Shown here piece by piece: positions 12,742 to 22,164 of a stretch of DNA of 64,000 bases. This DNA comes from Irpex lacteus (taxonomy: Eukaryota > Basidiomycota > Agaricomycetes > Polyporales > Irpicaceae). The notes under the pieces are model-generated. The model ran no database searches. It was not told where the DNA came from and saw nothing but the letters and a program-made list of their open reading frames with translations. The translations under genes were made by a program, and so were the position numbers. Each line of letters opens with the position of its first letter. The stretch's first letter is position 1. The stretch covers positions 930,001 through 994,000 of the forward strand of contig MQVO02000006.1 of assembly GCA_001986395.2 (NCBI GenBank), given 5' to 3'.

Positions 12742-14892
12742 ATGTCTGAAGTTGAAACGTACGACATCTCGCGCCCTGGCACTGCAGGGTCCGATGCTAC
12801 ACACACTACCCGTGTGCGCGCCGATAGCAAAGGTTCGGCACTCGAGAAGACTGTTGACGATGATTTACTCAAGGTGCAGCTGAAGGGGGGTGAGGGGGAG
12901 TCTGCTATCCCAGAGGACCAGAAGGTGAATGCCGCCCGATCATTCTGTGCATATCAGTGCGATAACTCGCGTTTGGCCATTATCAGGAAGATTTATTGGA
13001 GAACGCGGAGGACGATTGGACGCATGACCCGCGCAATCCTCGTAATTGGCCTGCTAGAAAGAAATGGACAATGACTGCTATCGTACGTAAACAAGTGCTA
13101 ACTTGAGTTTTCTGCCCCGGAAACTCACCTTGGACTCGGAGTAGGTTTCTTTCTATACTTTCGTAACACCCCTGGCTACCTCCATGATGGCTCCTGGCCT
13201 ACCAGAGATCGCCGCGAAGTATAATATAACGAGCGAAACGATCATATCGATGGTTCTGAGTATCTTCTTGTTGACCTTTGCCTTCGGACCGCTATTCCTT
13301 GCCCCGCTTTCAGAGATTTACGGTCGAACATGGGTAAGTGTCAGTGATGATCGCGCCTGGGGCTCGGTTCTGACCACTAGACCAGATACTACACATAGGA
13401 AATCTTCTATTCTTGGTGTTCAATGTAGTTTGCGCGTACGCACCAACTACCGGCGTTCTACTCGGCATGCGTTTAATCTGTGCGTTGTCTTCTCTGCTCC
13501 TGTTCACCCACACTAACGCGACATTAGGTGGATTCGTTGGAAGTGCGCCGATCGCTTGCGGTGGTGGTACGATCAGCGACTTGTTCTCAGAGAGGGACCG
13601 CGCATCTGCTATGGCGATTTACAGCTTGGGGCCTCTAATTGGACCCGCCGTAGGGCCCATCGCAGGCGGGTTTATCACGGAGACGGTTGGCTTCAAATGG
13701 GTGTTCATCGTGATCTCAGTGTTATGTGGCATCGCCTCTATCATCGGTATACCACTACTGCGTGAAACGTATGGCCCGGTCATTCGTTTGCGTCTTGCAA
13801 AGCACTCCGCAGATCCAGAGAAGGCGGCGAAGGCCCATCCTCATCTCATGCAGAACCACGGCAATGGGTTCCATCTCATCTGGGTTAACATCACCAGACC
13901 TTTTATTCTGCTCACCCGAAGCTTGGTTTGTTTTGTATTGAGCTTGTACATGGCCTTGTAAGTGCTCGCTGTCCATCCCGCATTACATAAGATTTTAATG
14001 ACCTCTAATAGCATGTATGGTATCTATTACCTTATGTTCACGACCTTCCCAGGTAAGTACTAGTAGTGCGCTTTTTGCCTGCAATGGTCGCTGACTTGAG
14101 CCATTAAGAACTCTTCTCCGTCACGTATGGCTTTTCTCCCGGTATTGAGGGTCTTTGTTATATTGGGCTTGGCCTTGGATTCGTCCTGGCTACTATCATT
14201 GGAGCTAGTGTCGCTGATAAGGTCTATCATGCGGTACGTAACAAACAAACTTGTTATATCGACAGCCTGAATTTCTGATGTATGTTTTGCAGCTCTCTGT
14301 CAGGAATGGCGGAAAGGGGAAACCAGAATTTCGTGTTCCTGCGCTCATCTTTGGATCCTTTTTCGTTCCGGTCGGGTTGTTGTAAGTCTCGTTTGATTGC
14401 GTGGTTGATGAGATATACTGACTGTACACAAGCTGGTATGGCTGGTCTGCTCAGGCCAAGATTCATTGGATCATGCCCATCATCGGGACTGGTATCTTTG
14501 GGTTTGGGATGATGACGACATTGTACGTTGCCGGTGTTTTGTCGAGTGAAATGACACACTCACCGACCTTCACAGCTTGCCTATCCAATTGTACCTTGTC
14601 GATACGTTCACGTACGCGGCCAGCGCACTTGCAGCTGCATCTGTACGTACACCTATCCTTTGAGCTTTCAAACAGCGTTTACTTACATTTGACAATTACC
14701 GTACAGGTCTTCCGCTCGATGCTCGGCTTTGCCTTCCCCCTTTTCGGCTCGCAAATGTACGCTGCACTTGGAAACGGTGGTGGCAACTCTCTACTCGCTG
14801 GTCTCGCGATTGTCCTCGGTATTCCATTCCCCGTCTGGTTGTGGTACAAGGGCGAGGAGGTCAGGCAAAGGAGCTCACTAAGTCGCTCATGA
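12742..14892 (+). CDS. MFS transporter, DHA1 (drug/polyamine:H+ antiporter) type
   Basis: Twelve-helix plasma-membrane exporter of the major facilitator superfamily. Start ATG at 12742 (MSEVETYDISRPG), stop TGA at 14890-14892. The hydrophilic N-tail leads through DDWTHDPRNPWPARKKWTM into helix 1, a pattern typical of fungal DHA1 members. Then come MMAPGLPEIAAKYNI, FGPLFLAPLSEIYGR (the loop 2-3 signature), GSAPIACGGGTISDLF and AIYSLGPLIGPAVGPIAGGF (antiporter motif C), and FKWVFIVISVLCGIASI. The last exon gives FRSMLGFAFPLFGSQMYAALG and the tail VWLWYKGEEVRQRSSLSR. At least ten introns are needed. The substrate cannot be read; relatives export polyamines, azoles or other drugs. A second gene of the same type lies at 54248-56364. 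Confidence 0.88.
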
Positions 14893-15788
14893 TTACCAAG
14901 CCGCATAATGCCCGACGCAGCGGGATTCATGGACGGCTGGATACCCGTCATTTTTATAACCGGACTTGTTACGGAAGAATTCGAACGTCTCGAGGCTCGA
15001 CCGCGGCTTCAAACTTCATGGCGGATCCGAGGCCGCCTTCTTGAGCTTCGCCCTTCCCATGCGACTTACGCACCAACCAATGCTACACACCTCCTTATTA
15101 TACGCAAGTATAGTTGCTGCCATTTAGGACCTCGTCGACTTGTAATAGCGTCGAGTGGATTTAGAGGCTAGATTTATACCTCTTGTATCATAGTAACATC
15201 TCATGACTCTGGACGTCACTAAAGATTGAAATTCCTCGTTCCTGAATGATGCATCAACTCGAGATCATCTACACCTACGTCGCGCCTATGCAGTGACAAA
15301 TACTTTTGGTTGACGATGTCCATTTAGGTACGATGGCCACCAGCGGTATAGCTGTGTAACTTGCAGGTCGTGAAACGTCCGCCTACTGGTACTACTTAAC
15401 ACCCTGCATGCCGAAGTGTCACGATATGCTTTGAAAGCTCGATGACCCATCGAGAATCTTCTATTGAGCAGCTGTTCGAAGTAATAAACAGCGCAATGCC
15501 GTAGAAAAGGAAGTGCTTCAGCTGACTATAACTACCATACAACTTCGACCATTGTATGTGCGTTCACTATATCCGTGAGAGCCGCAGTATCCGGGGTCTC
15601 TACCAATCAATACAAACCATGTTACCCCTTCAATTGCATGAGAAGTCCGATCGACGCGAATGTTCCAGTAAGCTTCAATGACTTTGGCGGGTCAATACAC
15701 ACATAATGAAACGATGATATATCAGTACAAACCAGACTGTAACAGTCCGTGACAGCATGAGGAAAGCTCCGGTAATGCTCTACATCAT
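14893..15788. other. Intergenic between two convergent genes
   Basis: About 900 bases holding the 3' sides of the transporter and of NSP1. Short open frames (such as 14908-15171) lack motifs and splice sites. No repeat or RNA gene was recognised. Confidence 0.45.
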
Positions 15789-18089
15789 TCATGACCTACT
15801 AGCACCAAAGCCTCTGCTCTTACTAGCACCAGGTCCGCTTCCATATCCTCCTCCACTGAGCGCATCTTCACCACCCGCAGCCCTCACACGACGCTCGACC
15901 TCGGTGACCTTGGAATCTACTTCCCTCACTGCGCCATCTATCCACTGCAGGCTCTCGAGATGGTTGCTCAACACTTGAGCAATCTGCGCCATAGGATCAT
16001 CGCTGGAAACAGCGGCGCCGTCCGAAGAATTCGAGAGTTCGTTCACAGCATCGATCATTTGCGACAGGGAACCTGACAAGTCGTCGAGGTGACCATGCAA
16101 CTCCGTCGCAAGCACGTAGCTGGGTTGCGTACATGTTAGCAAACCCACTATGATCGCATATACAAGAGAGGCAAACGTACTTCTTGTCCCTCTCGGTATC
16201 CGCCGGTCCAGTGTCCAGTGCTCGCAGATTAGCGCCTCCACCTTGTCCACCGAGGATCTCATCGGTAACTTTCTCATACGCTTCGAGAGTAGACGAGAGA
16301 TCTTTTTGTTGTTGTTCGATCACATCAAGCGACTGGTCAATTGAGGTTTGTTCACGCTCCGCGGCCAGGAGTGCAGCATACAAGGCAGCGAGCTTGACGT
16401 ACGAGTTATTACGAGCCGTCTTTCATATAATAGAGAAAGCTCACGTTGTTGCTGTTCTCGATCAGTGCCCTATCCCAGGCTGCTACTTCACTTGCGAACT
16501 TGTTGAACTCCCGTACGTGGATATCAAGGTCGGAGGTCCATTTGTTCACAATCTCCTCTATCGTCTTGCCTTTGAGCATAGACGGTGGTGGAACAGAAAT
16601 GGCTACTGATGTGGCGGTTGGCTGTGTCAAGGTGGAGGCAGCTATCCGGAGATAAGTACAACGTGCAGTAGGCAGCGACTAGAGTAGACATACTCAAGGC
16701 AGTGGTATTTGCGGCTTCTTTCGGTTTATCTGTAGAATTGAAGAAATCAGATGGCCGCTTCGGTGGTTATACTAAGTTGTTGCATCCTCTTGCTTACCAG
16801 TCGTAGACGTGGTTCCGAACAAACTTCCACCCTGAGCAGCTGGCAACAACAACGTCAGAATTTACCATGCAAGCCAGGCTTAGGTATCGGCTTACGGGCG
16901 GTGGGTGCTGGTGTATCCTTCTTCTCCTCTGGCTTGTTCGCAGTGGCGTCCTTGTTGCCAGTCAAGCTGAAGAAACCCGATGGAGCTAGTGGAATACATT
17001 AAACTATGATGTAAAGACTATCGTGTTCATGAACGCTCACCAGATGTACCAGCGGCCGGTGCCGCCGTTGTAGGAGCAGTGGCTTCTGGCTTCTTGCCGA
17101 ATAGTGAACCACCGAAGAGTCCACCGCCAGTATTACCAGTTGTGGATGCAGCTGCTGGTGGATTGGAAGATGAAGCCGCAGCTGCTGATGCTTGTGGCTC
17201 AGCAGGTTTGGGCGGGAGGCCAAACAGGCCACCTCCTGCAGCGGGTGCTGGAGCAGCAGTATTTGCAGTAGTAGTCGATGATGCTGCTTGGGTTGTGGTA
17301 TTGGGTGATGAGAAGACTGGAGCGCTGTTATTAGGTACGAACAGAGATAAAACGATATAATGCACGTACAACTTGAAGCAGGCTTGGGTGGCTCAGTTCC
17401 TGCGGGTTTGGATGCACCAAATCCACTGAACAAGTTAGGCGTCGGTGTTGTGGTCGAGGCTGTAGGTGTGGCGCCCGCAGTGCCCGTAGTTGCAGTGCCA
17501 AATAACCCACCACCAGTCGCACCTGTGGTAGCAGTGGTTCCCGTCGCCCCTGCAGTTGTTGATCCAAATAAACCACCACTCGGAGCAGGTTTTGCTCCTC
17601 CACCAAACAAACCAGCGCCCGCAGGTTGAGCACCTCCGCCGAATATGCTTCCCCCGGTGGCTGCTGGAGTGCTGGAGGCGTTACCCGCAGTATTGCTGCC
17701 AAATAGTCCACCCGTGGTTCCGCCAGTTGCAGGTGTTGTTGAATTGTTTGCTACATTTCCGAATAGACCTGTTGGGGCAGCAGCAGGCGTCGTTGAAGAT
17801 GTGGTAGCATTGCTAGCTCCAAATGCCCCGCCACCAAACAAGTTTGTAGTCCCTCCTGCCGGTGTCGAGCCAAACAAACTCCCTGCTGGCTGCTGCGCTG
17901 CATTGTTTTGTCTATCGGCTCCATGAAGTGCTCTGAGTTAATGATACGCGTACCTGCTGTAGCTGTGTTAGATCCAAAGGCAGAACCAGTTGTTCCTGGA
18001 CCAGTCGCTCCTGGGGTGTTTCCGAAGATATTTCCGCCTCCGCCGCCAGCAGTCGTGTTCGTGTTCGCGTTATTCCCGAAGAAGCTCAT
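15789..18089 (-). CDS. NSP1: FG-repeat nucleoporin NSP1/NUP62
   Basis: Component of the central channel of the nuclear pore, paired with Nup49/Nup57-type partners. Start ATG at 18087-18089 (MSFFGNNANTNTTAG), stop TGA at 15789-15791. The N-terminal half is a Thr/Ala/Gly-rich FG region with many FG, GLFG and SLFG units (GLFGNVANN, GLFGSTTAG, SLFGKKPEA), giving a repetitive base pattern over 17.0-18.1 kb. The C-terminal half is the coiled-coil NSP1 domain: LKGKTIEEIVNKWTSDLDIH, EVAAWDRALIENSNNV, LYAALLAAEREQTSIDQSL, LEAYEKVTDEIL, and a tail rich in Gly and Ser. Introns at several points break the FG region. The domain order matches Nsp1 exactly. Confidence 0.92.
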
Positions 18090-18239
18090 CACGTATTCTG
18101 GTAGGGAATCGCAAGCAGTGAGACGGAGAAGCTGAGATCAACTTGAACGCGGTGACTGTGGCCAACCGCGCATCGTGAAATGGGTCGTGTTATGCGTGAT
18201 AAATCGTGTTAAGTATTTTACAAACACAAGCATGTCAAC

Positions 18240-18323
18240 GGGGCGGTAGCTCAGTGGTAGAGCGTAGGACTGCAAAGCCAGCTGGTTATCCCGAGGTCGC
18301 GTGTTCGACCCACGCCCGTCCCT
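18240..18323 (+). tRNA. tRNA-Cys (GCA) with a short intron
   Basis: The acceptor stem pairs GGGGCGG (18240-18246) with CCGTCCC (18316-18322), with one G-U pair; discriminator base U at 18323 as in tRNA-Cys. D stem GCTC/GAGC, anticodon loop CTGCAAA with anticodon GCA, T arm GCGTG-TTCGACC-CACGC. Length 84 implies an intron of about 12 bases just after the anticodon; removing it leaves 72, normal for tRNA-Cys. The anticodon stem then contains one A-C mismatch, so the exact intron limits are uncertain. A T5 run follows at once as pol III terminator. Confidence 0.9.
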
Positions 18324-18324
18324 C

Positions 18325-18329
18325 TTTTT
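18325..18329 (+). terminator. RNA polymerase III terminator of tRNA-Cys
   Basis: A run of five T residues begins two bases after the discriminator base, as expected for pol III transcription ending. Confidence 0.7.
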
Positions 18330-18900
18330 CGTACTCTTTGCCGTAGTCTGGATGTATAAAGCAGCACCTCACAATGTATTCTTCGTTGACATGCCCAGTT
18401 TTTATACCCACACTCACGTAGCACCAAGTTAACAGCCATTCGAACAGTACATGCTTGACTTAGGTGACACACTGCAGTCCCCAAGTAGAAGGTGCGCTGT
18501 TTGTGGCGTCAGTTGTGACCGATGATTATCCCGAGTCACGGCCGCGTTTATAGTACTAGCCTGCAGCTGGATGCAATGATTCGTAGACCGTAGACCACTA
18601 CAGTCGACGGCAACTGGCAAGTTATGATGCTATAGCAACATCTTCTGCATTACACGTCTGCAAAGGCTTAACTGACCTAGTCAGATATCCCGAAATCAGC
18701 CACGGCAATGACAACTCGGCGGTGCTTAGGCCCAAAGTTGTTTGTGTGCGCGCACTGGCTGCCCTGCTGGCAGTGCACTGTCTCTCCATTGAACGAGAAC
18801 AACCCACAAGCACAAACCTCCCGAGCAAGCTCCCGCAAGTCTTTCGTTCCAAAACTTTGCGGCTTGATGGGCCTAATCCTGACCTCAAGAACCTGTCTGA
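18330..18900. other. Intergenic between tRNA-Cys and the retroelement
   Basis: About 570 bases with no supported gene. Open stretches on both strands (such as 18622-18888 minus) have no recognised motif. Confidence 0.4.
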
Positions 18901-18905
18901 GTTAA
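18901..18905. repeat. Target-site duplication, left copy (GTTAA)
   Basis: GTTAA directly precedes the left LTR and is repeated directly after the right LTR at 22160-22164. Five-base duplications are typical of Ty3/gypsy-type integrases. Confidence 0.88.
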
Positions 18906-19254
18906 TGTGAGAAACCCGGCGCTAGACGCGTGCACGAACACGAGGAATTGTGACGAGCAACGATCGAGCGACGGTAAACACGGGAAGCTTGTTCAGAACG
19001 CGAGGTGAGTGGGATAAATGTCGTATTCCGAGAAGCTTGTCTTTACAAGTGTGTATCTACAGGTGTTATATACTGTTTTACTATCTAGTGCCACTCCGTG
19101 GCTCTCGCGCTTTACTAGTACTACAACAAAGAAACACGATAAGAAACTAATACAAGGTGAGTCAACTATCTACATATCTACGGCCGAAGGCCTTCGGGGT
19201 GGCACTGAACGACGTACCACGTCCTGACGACAGTGGCTAGCGCCCACCGTTACA
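18906..19254 (-). repeat. LTR, 3' copy in gag orientation
   Basis: 349 bases, same sequence as 21811-22159. On the minus strand it starts TGTAACGG and ends CTCACA. It holds a TATATAA box at 19066-19072 (minus) and the perfect palindrome CCGAAGGCCTTCGG. Confidence 0.93.
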
Positions 19255-19283
19255 TTCGCCCTCCAGGACTTGTGTACAAGTCC

Positions 19284-21716
19284 TCAATACTCGGCGCTGG
19301 ACTCTGTCGTTGAGTCTTCATGCGAATCGTAAGCGTCTGAATCATATTCTGCGTCCGAATCATTATCGTCTGATTGTTCGTACGAAGGTGAACCCCGTTG
19401 ATCAAGGTCGGAATCTGAGAGCCCTTCGCTCAACGATTCAACGTCACGGTCCATACCGGCAGGATCTTCGTCGTAGTCTCTACGAGAGCGATGATGATAC
19501 TGACTCTCTCGCCCTCCAGATCGCCCTCCGGTTGTGTATCTACTACGGTTGTTGTGCCTCCGAACTACTGCTACCAGGACATCGGGCTCAACATCTGGCT
19601 CAGGACGGTGAGATTCGAATACCTCGTCGATATCGCTCAACTCGTGTTGCGATTGTTCCGGTGAGTCTGTCACTTCTTTGCCTGATCTGTAGCCTTCTGA
19701 CTCTCCACCCCCAAAGGTAGCTCTCGAAGAAAAATTTTCAGCGAAATTTCGCTTGAGTCCACCGTGCTTCCGTTCACGGCGATAGTGCGACTCCATTGCA
19801 CGGTGAGAGCTCTCCTTCCGGGACGCGTACTTGACTAACTTTGCTAGAGATGATTTCTCTGGGTTGAGACCCTTCTCAATCAGGTATAGACGGAGGTACA
19901 TCTGGATACCATCCCAAAATATATATGCGAGCTGAAGATCGGTGATATCAGAGAATCGAACAGCCAACTGTTGAATCTCGCGCATGAAGTCACGGACATC
20001 CTCGTCCTTGCCTTGTTTAGCTCGCATGAGCCTCTCGCGAAGGCGTTCCTTGTAGTCCGTAGGGAAGCAGTAGTCAAATAAAGCGATATACAGTCGTTTT
20101 ATAGTCCATTTGTACTGCCTCGTAGCTACATGGTTCATATAAAATCGACGTGCTGTTCCCGATAAGAAATTGATGATGATCTTGAGTGCAAGCCGATCAT
20201 CCAGACCTGTGAGCTCAAGGTACGAATCACATGAGAACACCCATTGGTCAAACTCCTCCAGGTCAGGCTTTCCATCCCAGACGGGAGGCGGGGTGAGTTT
20301 CACACCCCTCATTGCCTTGCGAAGCTGACGGCGTTCGCGATTCTGTTTCGAATCTCTCTTAGATCTACTGTGATCAGCGCGATCAAGCTTATCGAGCTCA
20401 CTGGCGCCTCGAGACAACTTTCTCTGGGAACACTCTTCCTCTGTGCTTGAACTCGACGAGTCTCTGCTGGCCTCTTCATCTGAGCTGCTACTTGTGTCCA
20501 AATCGGATGACGCTGCGTCCCTGGGTGATGTACTGGACCTTCCGTTTGTCCCCCGCAGCTCTGGCTCGATACTAGCCCTAAACCACCCGCCCTCTGGGAT
20601 CAGCGATCGCTCTCGACCGAAATCCCGCGGATTCAAACGTGGACCTTTCGAGTGTCTATGCGAAGACTTAAGACTGTTGGAGGTGCTCTCGGTAGTATGG
20701 TAGCTACCCCTAGCTGATCTGCGGCGATTGGCTGTTGCTTCTTCTGGCTCACAGCTGACGGTACGTCGTAGCCACTCGCGCGGGCTCTCTGATCTCTTAT
20801 GCAACCTCCGTTGTGACTTACTCGAATGAGGCTTTTTCTCTGCATCGGAATCAGAGTCCTCGACCTCGATACACGTGGCCATCAGTCCGATTGCGAAGAC
20901 CTTAGGCGGTTGCCGTTCAGCAGGCTCAGGTTGTAGCCATTCAGTGGGGATAGGACCATAAGGGTCGTCGTAGTCGTCGATGAGATCAGACCATGCTAAG
21001 GTGCGCCCTCCAGGCTTTGTTGTATCATTAAAAACGTACTGATTTACAACTTCTATGCTATCTGCGCATGTACTACTGGGAGGCGTAATGTCCCTTGGCG
21101 CAACAACTGCCTCATTAGGCAGTGTTGCACGCGAGATCAAACTACTCGCGCTTGCCACTAACAGGGAAGACCGTGCGTCGTCTACCCTGGATGGTGTTCC
21201 CACTATGTCGGGATCAACACACTCGCCGGCCGTCAACATAGGCTCGACAGTCGATGCCAAGAACTCAATCTCGGACATCCAGCTGAGGGCAGGTGAGTCC
21301 ATCTCAACCTTTGTATACCCAGGCTCTTCAGTCGTCGTCGCTTCTTCAGCGGACAGCACTGGATGGTCGGGCGGCATCGCTTGTTCAGCGAGCGGCCCTG
21401 ACTGGTCAGCCGACACCACTTCTCCAGCGGGCGGTACTGACTGGTCAGCCGTCAACGCCTGTTCGGCGGACAGTGCTGACAGGCACGGCACGCGCCACTC
21501 GACATCGAAGATCTCGTCGAGGGCAGAGGCGAGTCGGGGGAGCTCAACCCCGAAAGGGAGCTGCATTAGCGTGTGTAGGAGTCCAACACGCAACCCGACC
21601 GTGCTGGGAAGACTACTACTACAGGGGAGGGAATGCTTCGGTACGTTGAAGTCAAACCCAACCGCGGCCGCCTCGATAGACGAGGTCCGGGTTGTGTCGA
21701 GTTCTGTGTAACACAT
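19284..21716 (-). CDS. gag: Retrotransposon Gag protein, 810 residues, intact
   Basis: Single uninterrupted frame from ATG at 21714-21716 to TGA at 19284-19286. Residues about 1-160 are rich in Ala, Ser and Glu and contain imperfect repeats around ADQSVPPAGE and ADQSGPLAEQ. The middle is Ser/Arg/Asp-rich. Residues about 480-650 form a recognisable retrotransposon capsid domain: WDGKPDLEEFDQWVFSCDSY, ALKIIINFLSGTARRFY, DVRDFMREIQQLAVRF, LAYIFWDGIQMYLRLYLIEK. The C-tail is very acidic and Ser-rich. No CCHC zinc knuckle is present and no aspartic protease motif follows. The frame is intact with no stop, consistent with a recently active element. It is not a host gene. Confidence 0.9.
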   Translation of the reverse strand: MCYTELDTTRTSSIEAAAVGFDFNVPKHSLPCSSSLPSTVGLRVGLLHTLMQLPFGVELPRLASALDEIFDVEWRVPCLSALSAEQALTADQSVPPAGEVVSADQSGPLAEQAMPPDHPVLSAEEATTTEEPGYTKVEMDSPALSWMSEIEFLASTVEPMLTAGECVDPDIVGTPSRVDDARSSLLVASASSLISRATLPNEAVVAPRDITPPSSTCADSIEVVNQYVFNDTTKPGGRTLAWSDLIDDYDDPYGPIPTEWLQPEPAERQPPKVFAIGLMATCIEVEDSDSDAEKKPHSSKSQRRLHKRSESPREWLRRTVSCEPEEATANRRRSARGSYHTTESTSNSLKSSHRHSKGPRLNPRDFGRERSLIPEGGWFRASIEPELRGTNGRSSTSPRDAASSDLDTSSSSDEEASRDSSSSSTEEECSQRKLSRGASELDKLDRADHSRSKRDSKQNRERRQLRKAMRGVKLTPPPVWDGKPDLEEFDQWVFSCDSYLELTGLDDRLALKIIINFLSGTARRFYMNHVATRQYKWTIKRLYIALFDYCFPTDYKERLRERLMRAKQGKDEDVRDFMREIQQLAVRFSDITDLQLAYIFWDGIQMYLRLYLIEKGLNPEKSSLAKLVKYASRKESSHRAMESHYRRERKHGGLKRNFAENFSSRATFGGGESEGYRSGKEVTDSPEQSQHELSDIDEVFESHRPEPDVEPDVLVAVVRRHNNRSRYTTGGRSGGRESQYHHRSRRDYDEDPAGMDRDVESLSEGLSDSDLDQRGSPSYEQSDDNDSDAEYDSDAYDSHEDSTTESSAEY

Positions 21717-21810
21717 AACGTAGTTTATATACCGCGGTTATCTGGTAGCGTACGGGTGATCAATCCGACGCGTGAAACGATGAATACGAGAAAAGAAACA
21801 CTCAAAAAAA

Positions 21811-22159
21811 TGTGAGAAACCCGGCGCTAGACGCGTGCACGAACACGAGGAATTGTGACGAGCAACGATCGAGCGACGGTAAACACGGGAAGCTTGTTCA
21901 GAACGCGAGGTGAGTGGGATAAATGTCGTATTCCGAGAAGCTTGTCTTTACAAGTGTGTATCTACAGGTGTTATATACTGTTTTACTATCTAGTGCCACT
22001 CCGTGGCTCTCGCGCTTTACTAGTACTACAACAAAGAAACACGATAAGAAACTAATACAAGGTGAGTCAACTATCTACATATCTACGGCCGAAGGCCTTC
22101 GGGGTGGCACTGAACGACGTACCACGTCCTGACGACAGTGGCTAGCGCCCACCGTTACA
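21811..22159 (-). repeat. LTR, 5' copy in gag orientation
   Basis: 349 bases, matching 18906-19254. It lies 94 bases before the gag start codon. A second TATATAA-like site occurs between it and gag, at 21724-21731 on the minus strand. Confidence 0.93.
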
Positions 22160-22164
22160 GTTAA
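22160..22164. repeat. Target-site duplication, right copy (GTTAA)
   Basis: Repeats the five bases at 18901-18905 and marks the outer border of the retroelement. Confidence 0.88.

Larger units (their letters stand above)
18906..22159 (-). mobile_element. Complete gag-only LTR retrotransposon (Ty3/gypsy-related, non-autonomous)
   Basis: Two direct LTRs of 349 bases (18906-19254 and 21811-22159), each starting TG and ending CA, flank a 2.55-kb interior, all inside a GTTAA duplication. The interior has one long frame on the minus strand encoding a Gag protein; there is no protease, reverse transcriptase, RNase H or integrase. Only 29 bases separate the gag stop from the 3' LTR, so there is no room for a degraded pol. 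The LTRs look identical wherever I compared them, so insertion is recent. Minus orientation is taken from gag, from a TATATAA box in the LTR on that strand, and from a purine-rich stretch (GGAGGGCGAA) just before the 3' LTR. No clear tRNA-type primer site was found. It presumably uses enzymes from a full-length relative. Confidence 0.9.

Noticed and set aside
12742..14892. Possible secondary-metabolite cluster around the MFS genes
   Set aside because: No polyketide, peptide or terpene synthase, P450 or cluster regulator nearby; neighbours are housekeeping genes.
17000..18089. Dense repeats that could suggest a satellite or CRISPR-like array
   Set aside because: They are the FG-repeat codons of NSP1, and the genome is eukaryotic.
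21055..21711. 218-codon open frame on the plus strand inside the retroelement
   Set aside because: Antisense of the repetitive N-terminal part of gag; no domain.
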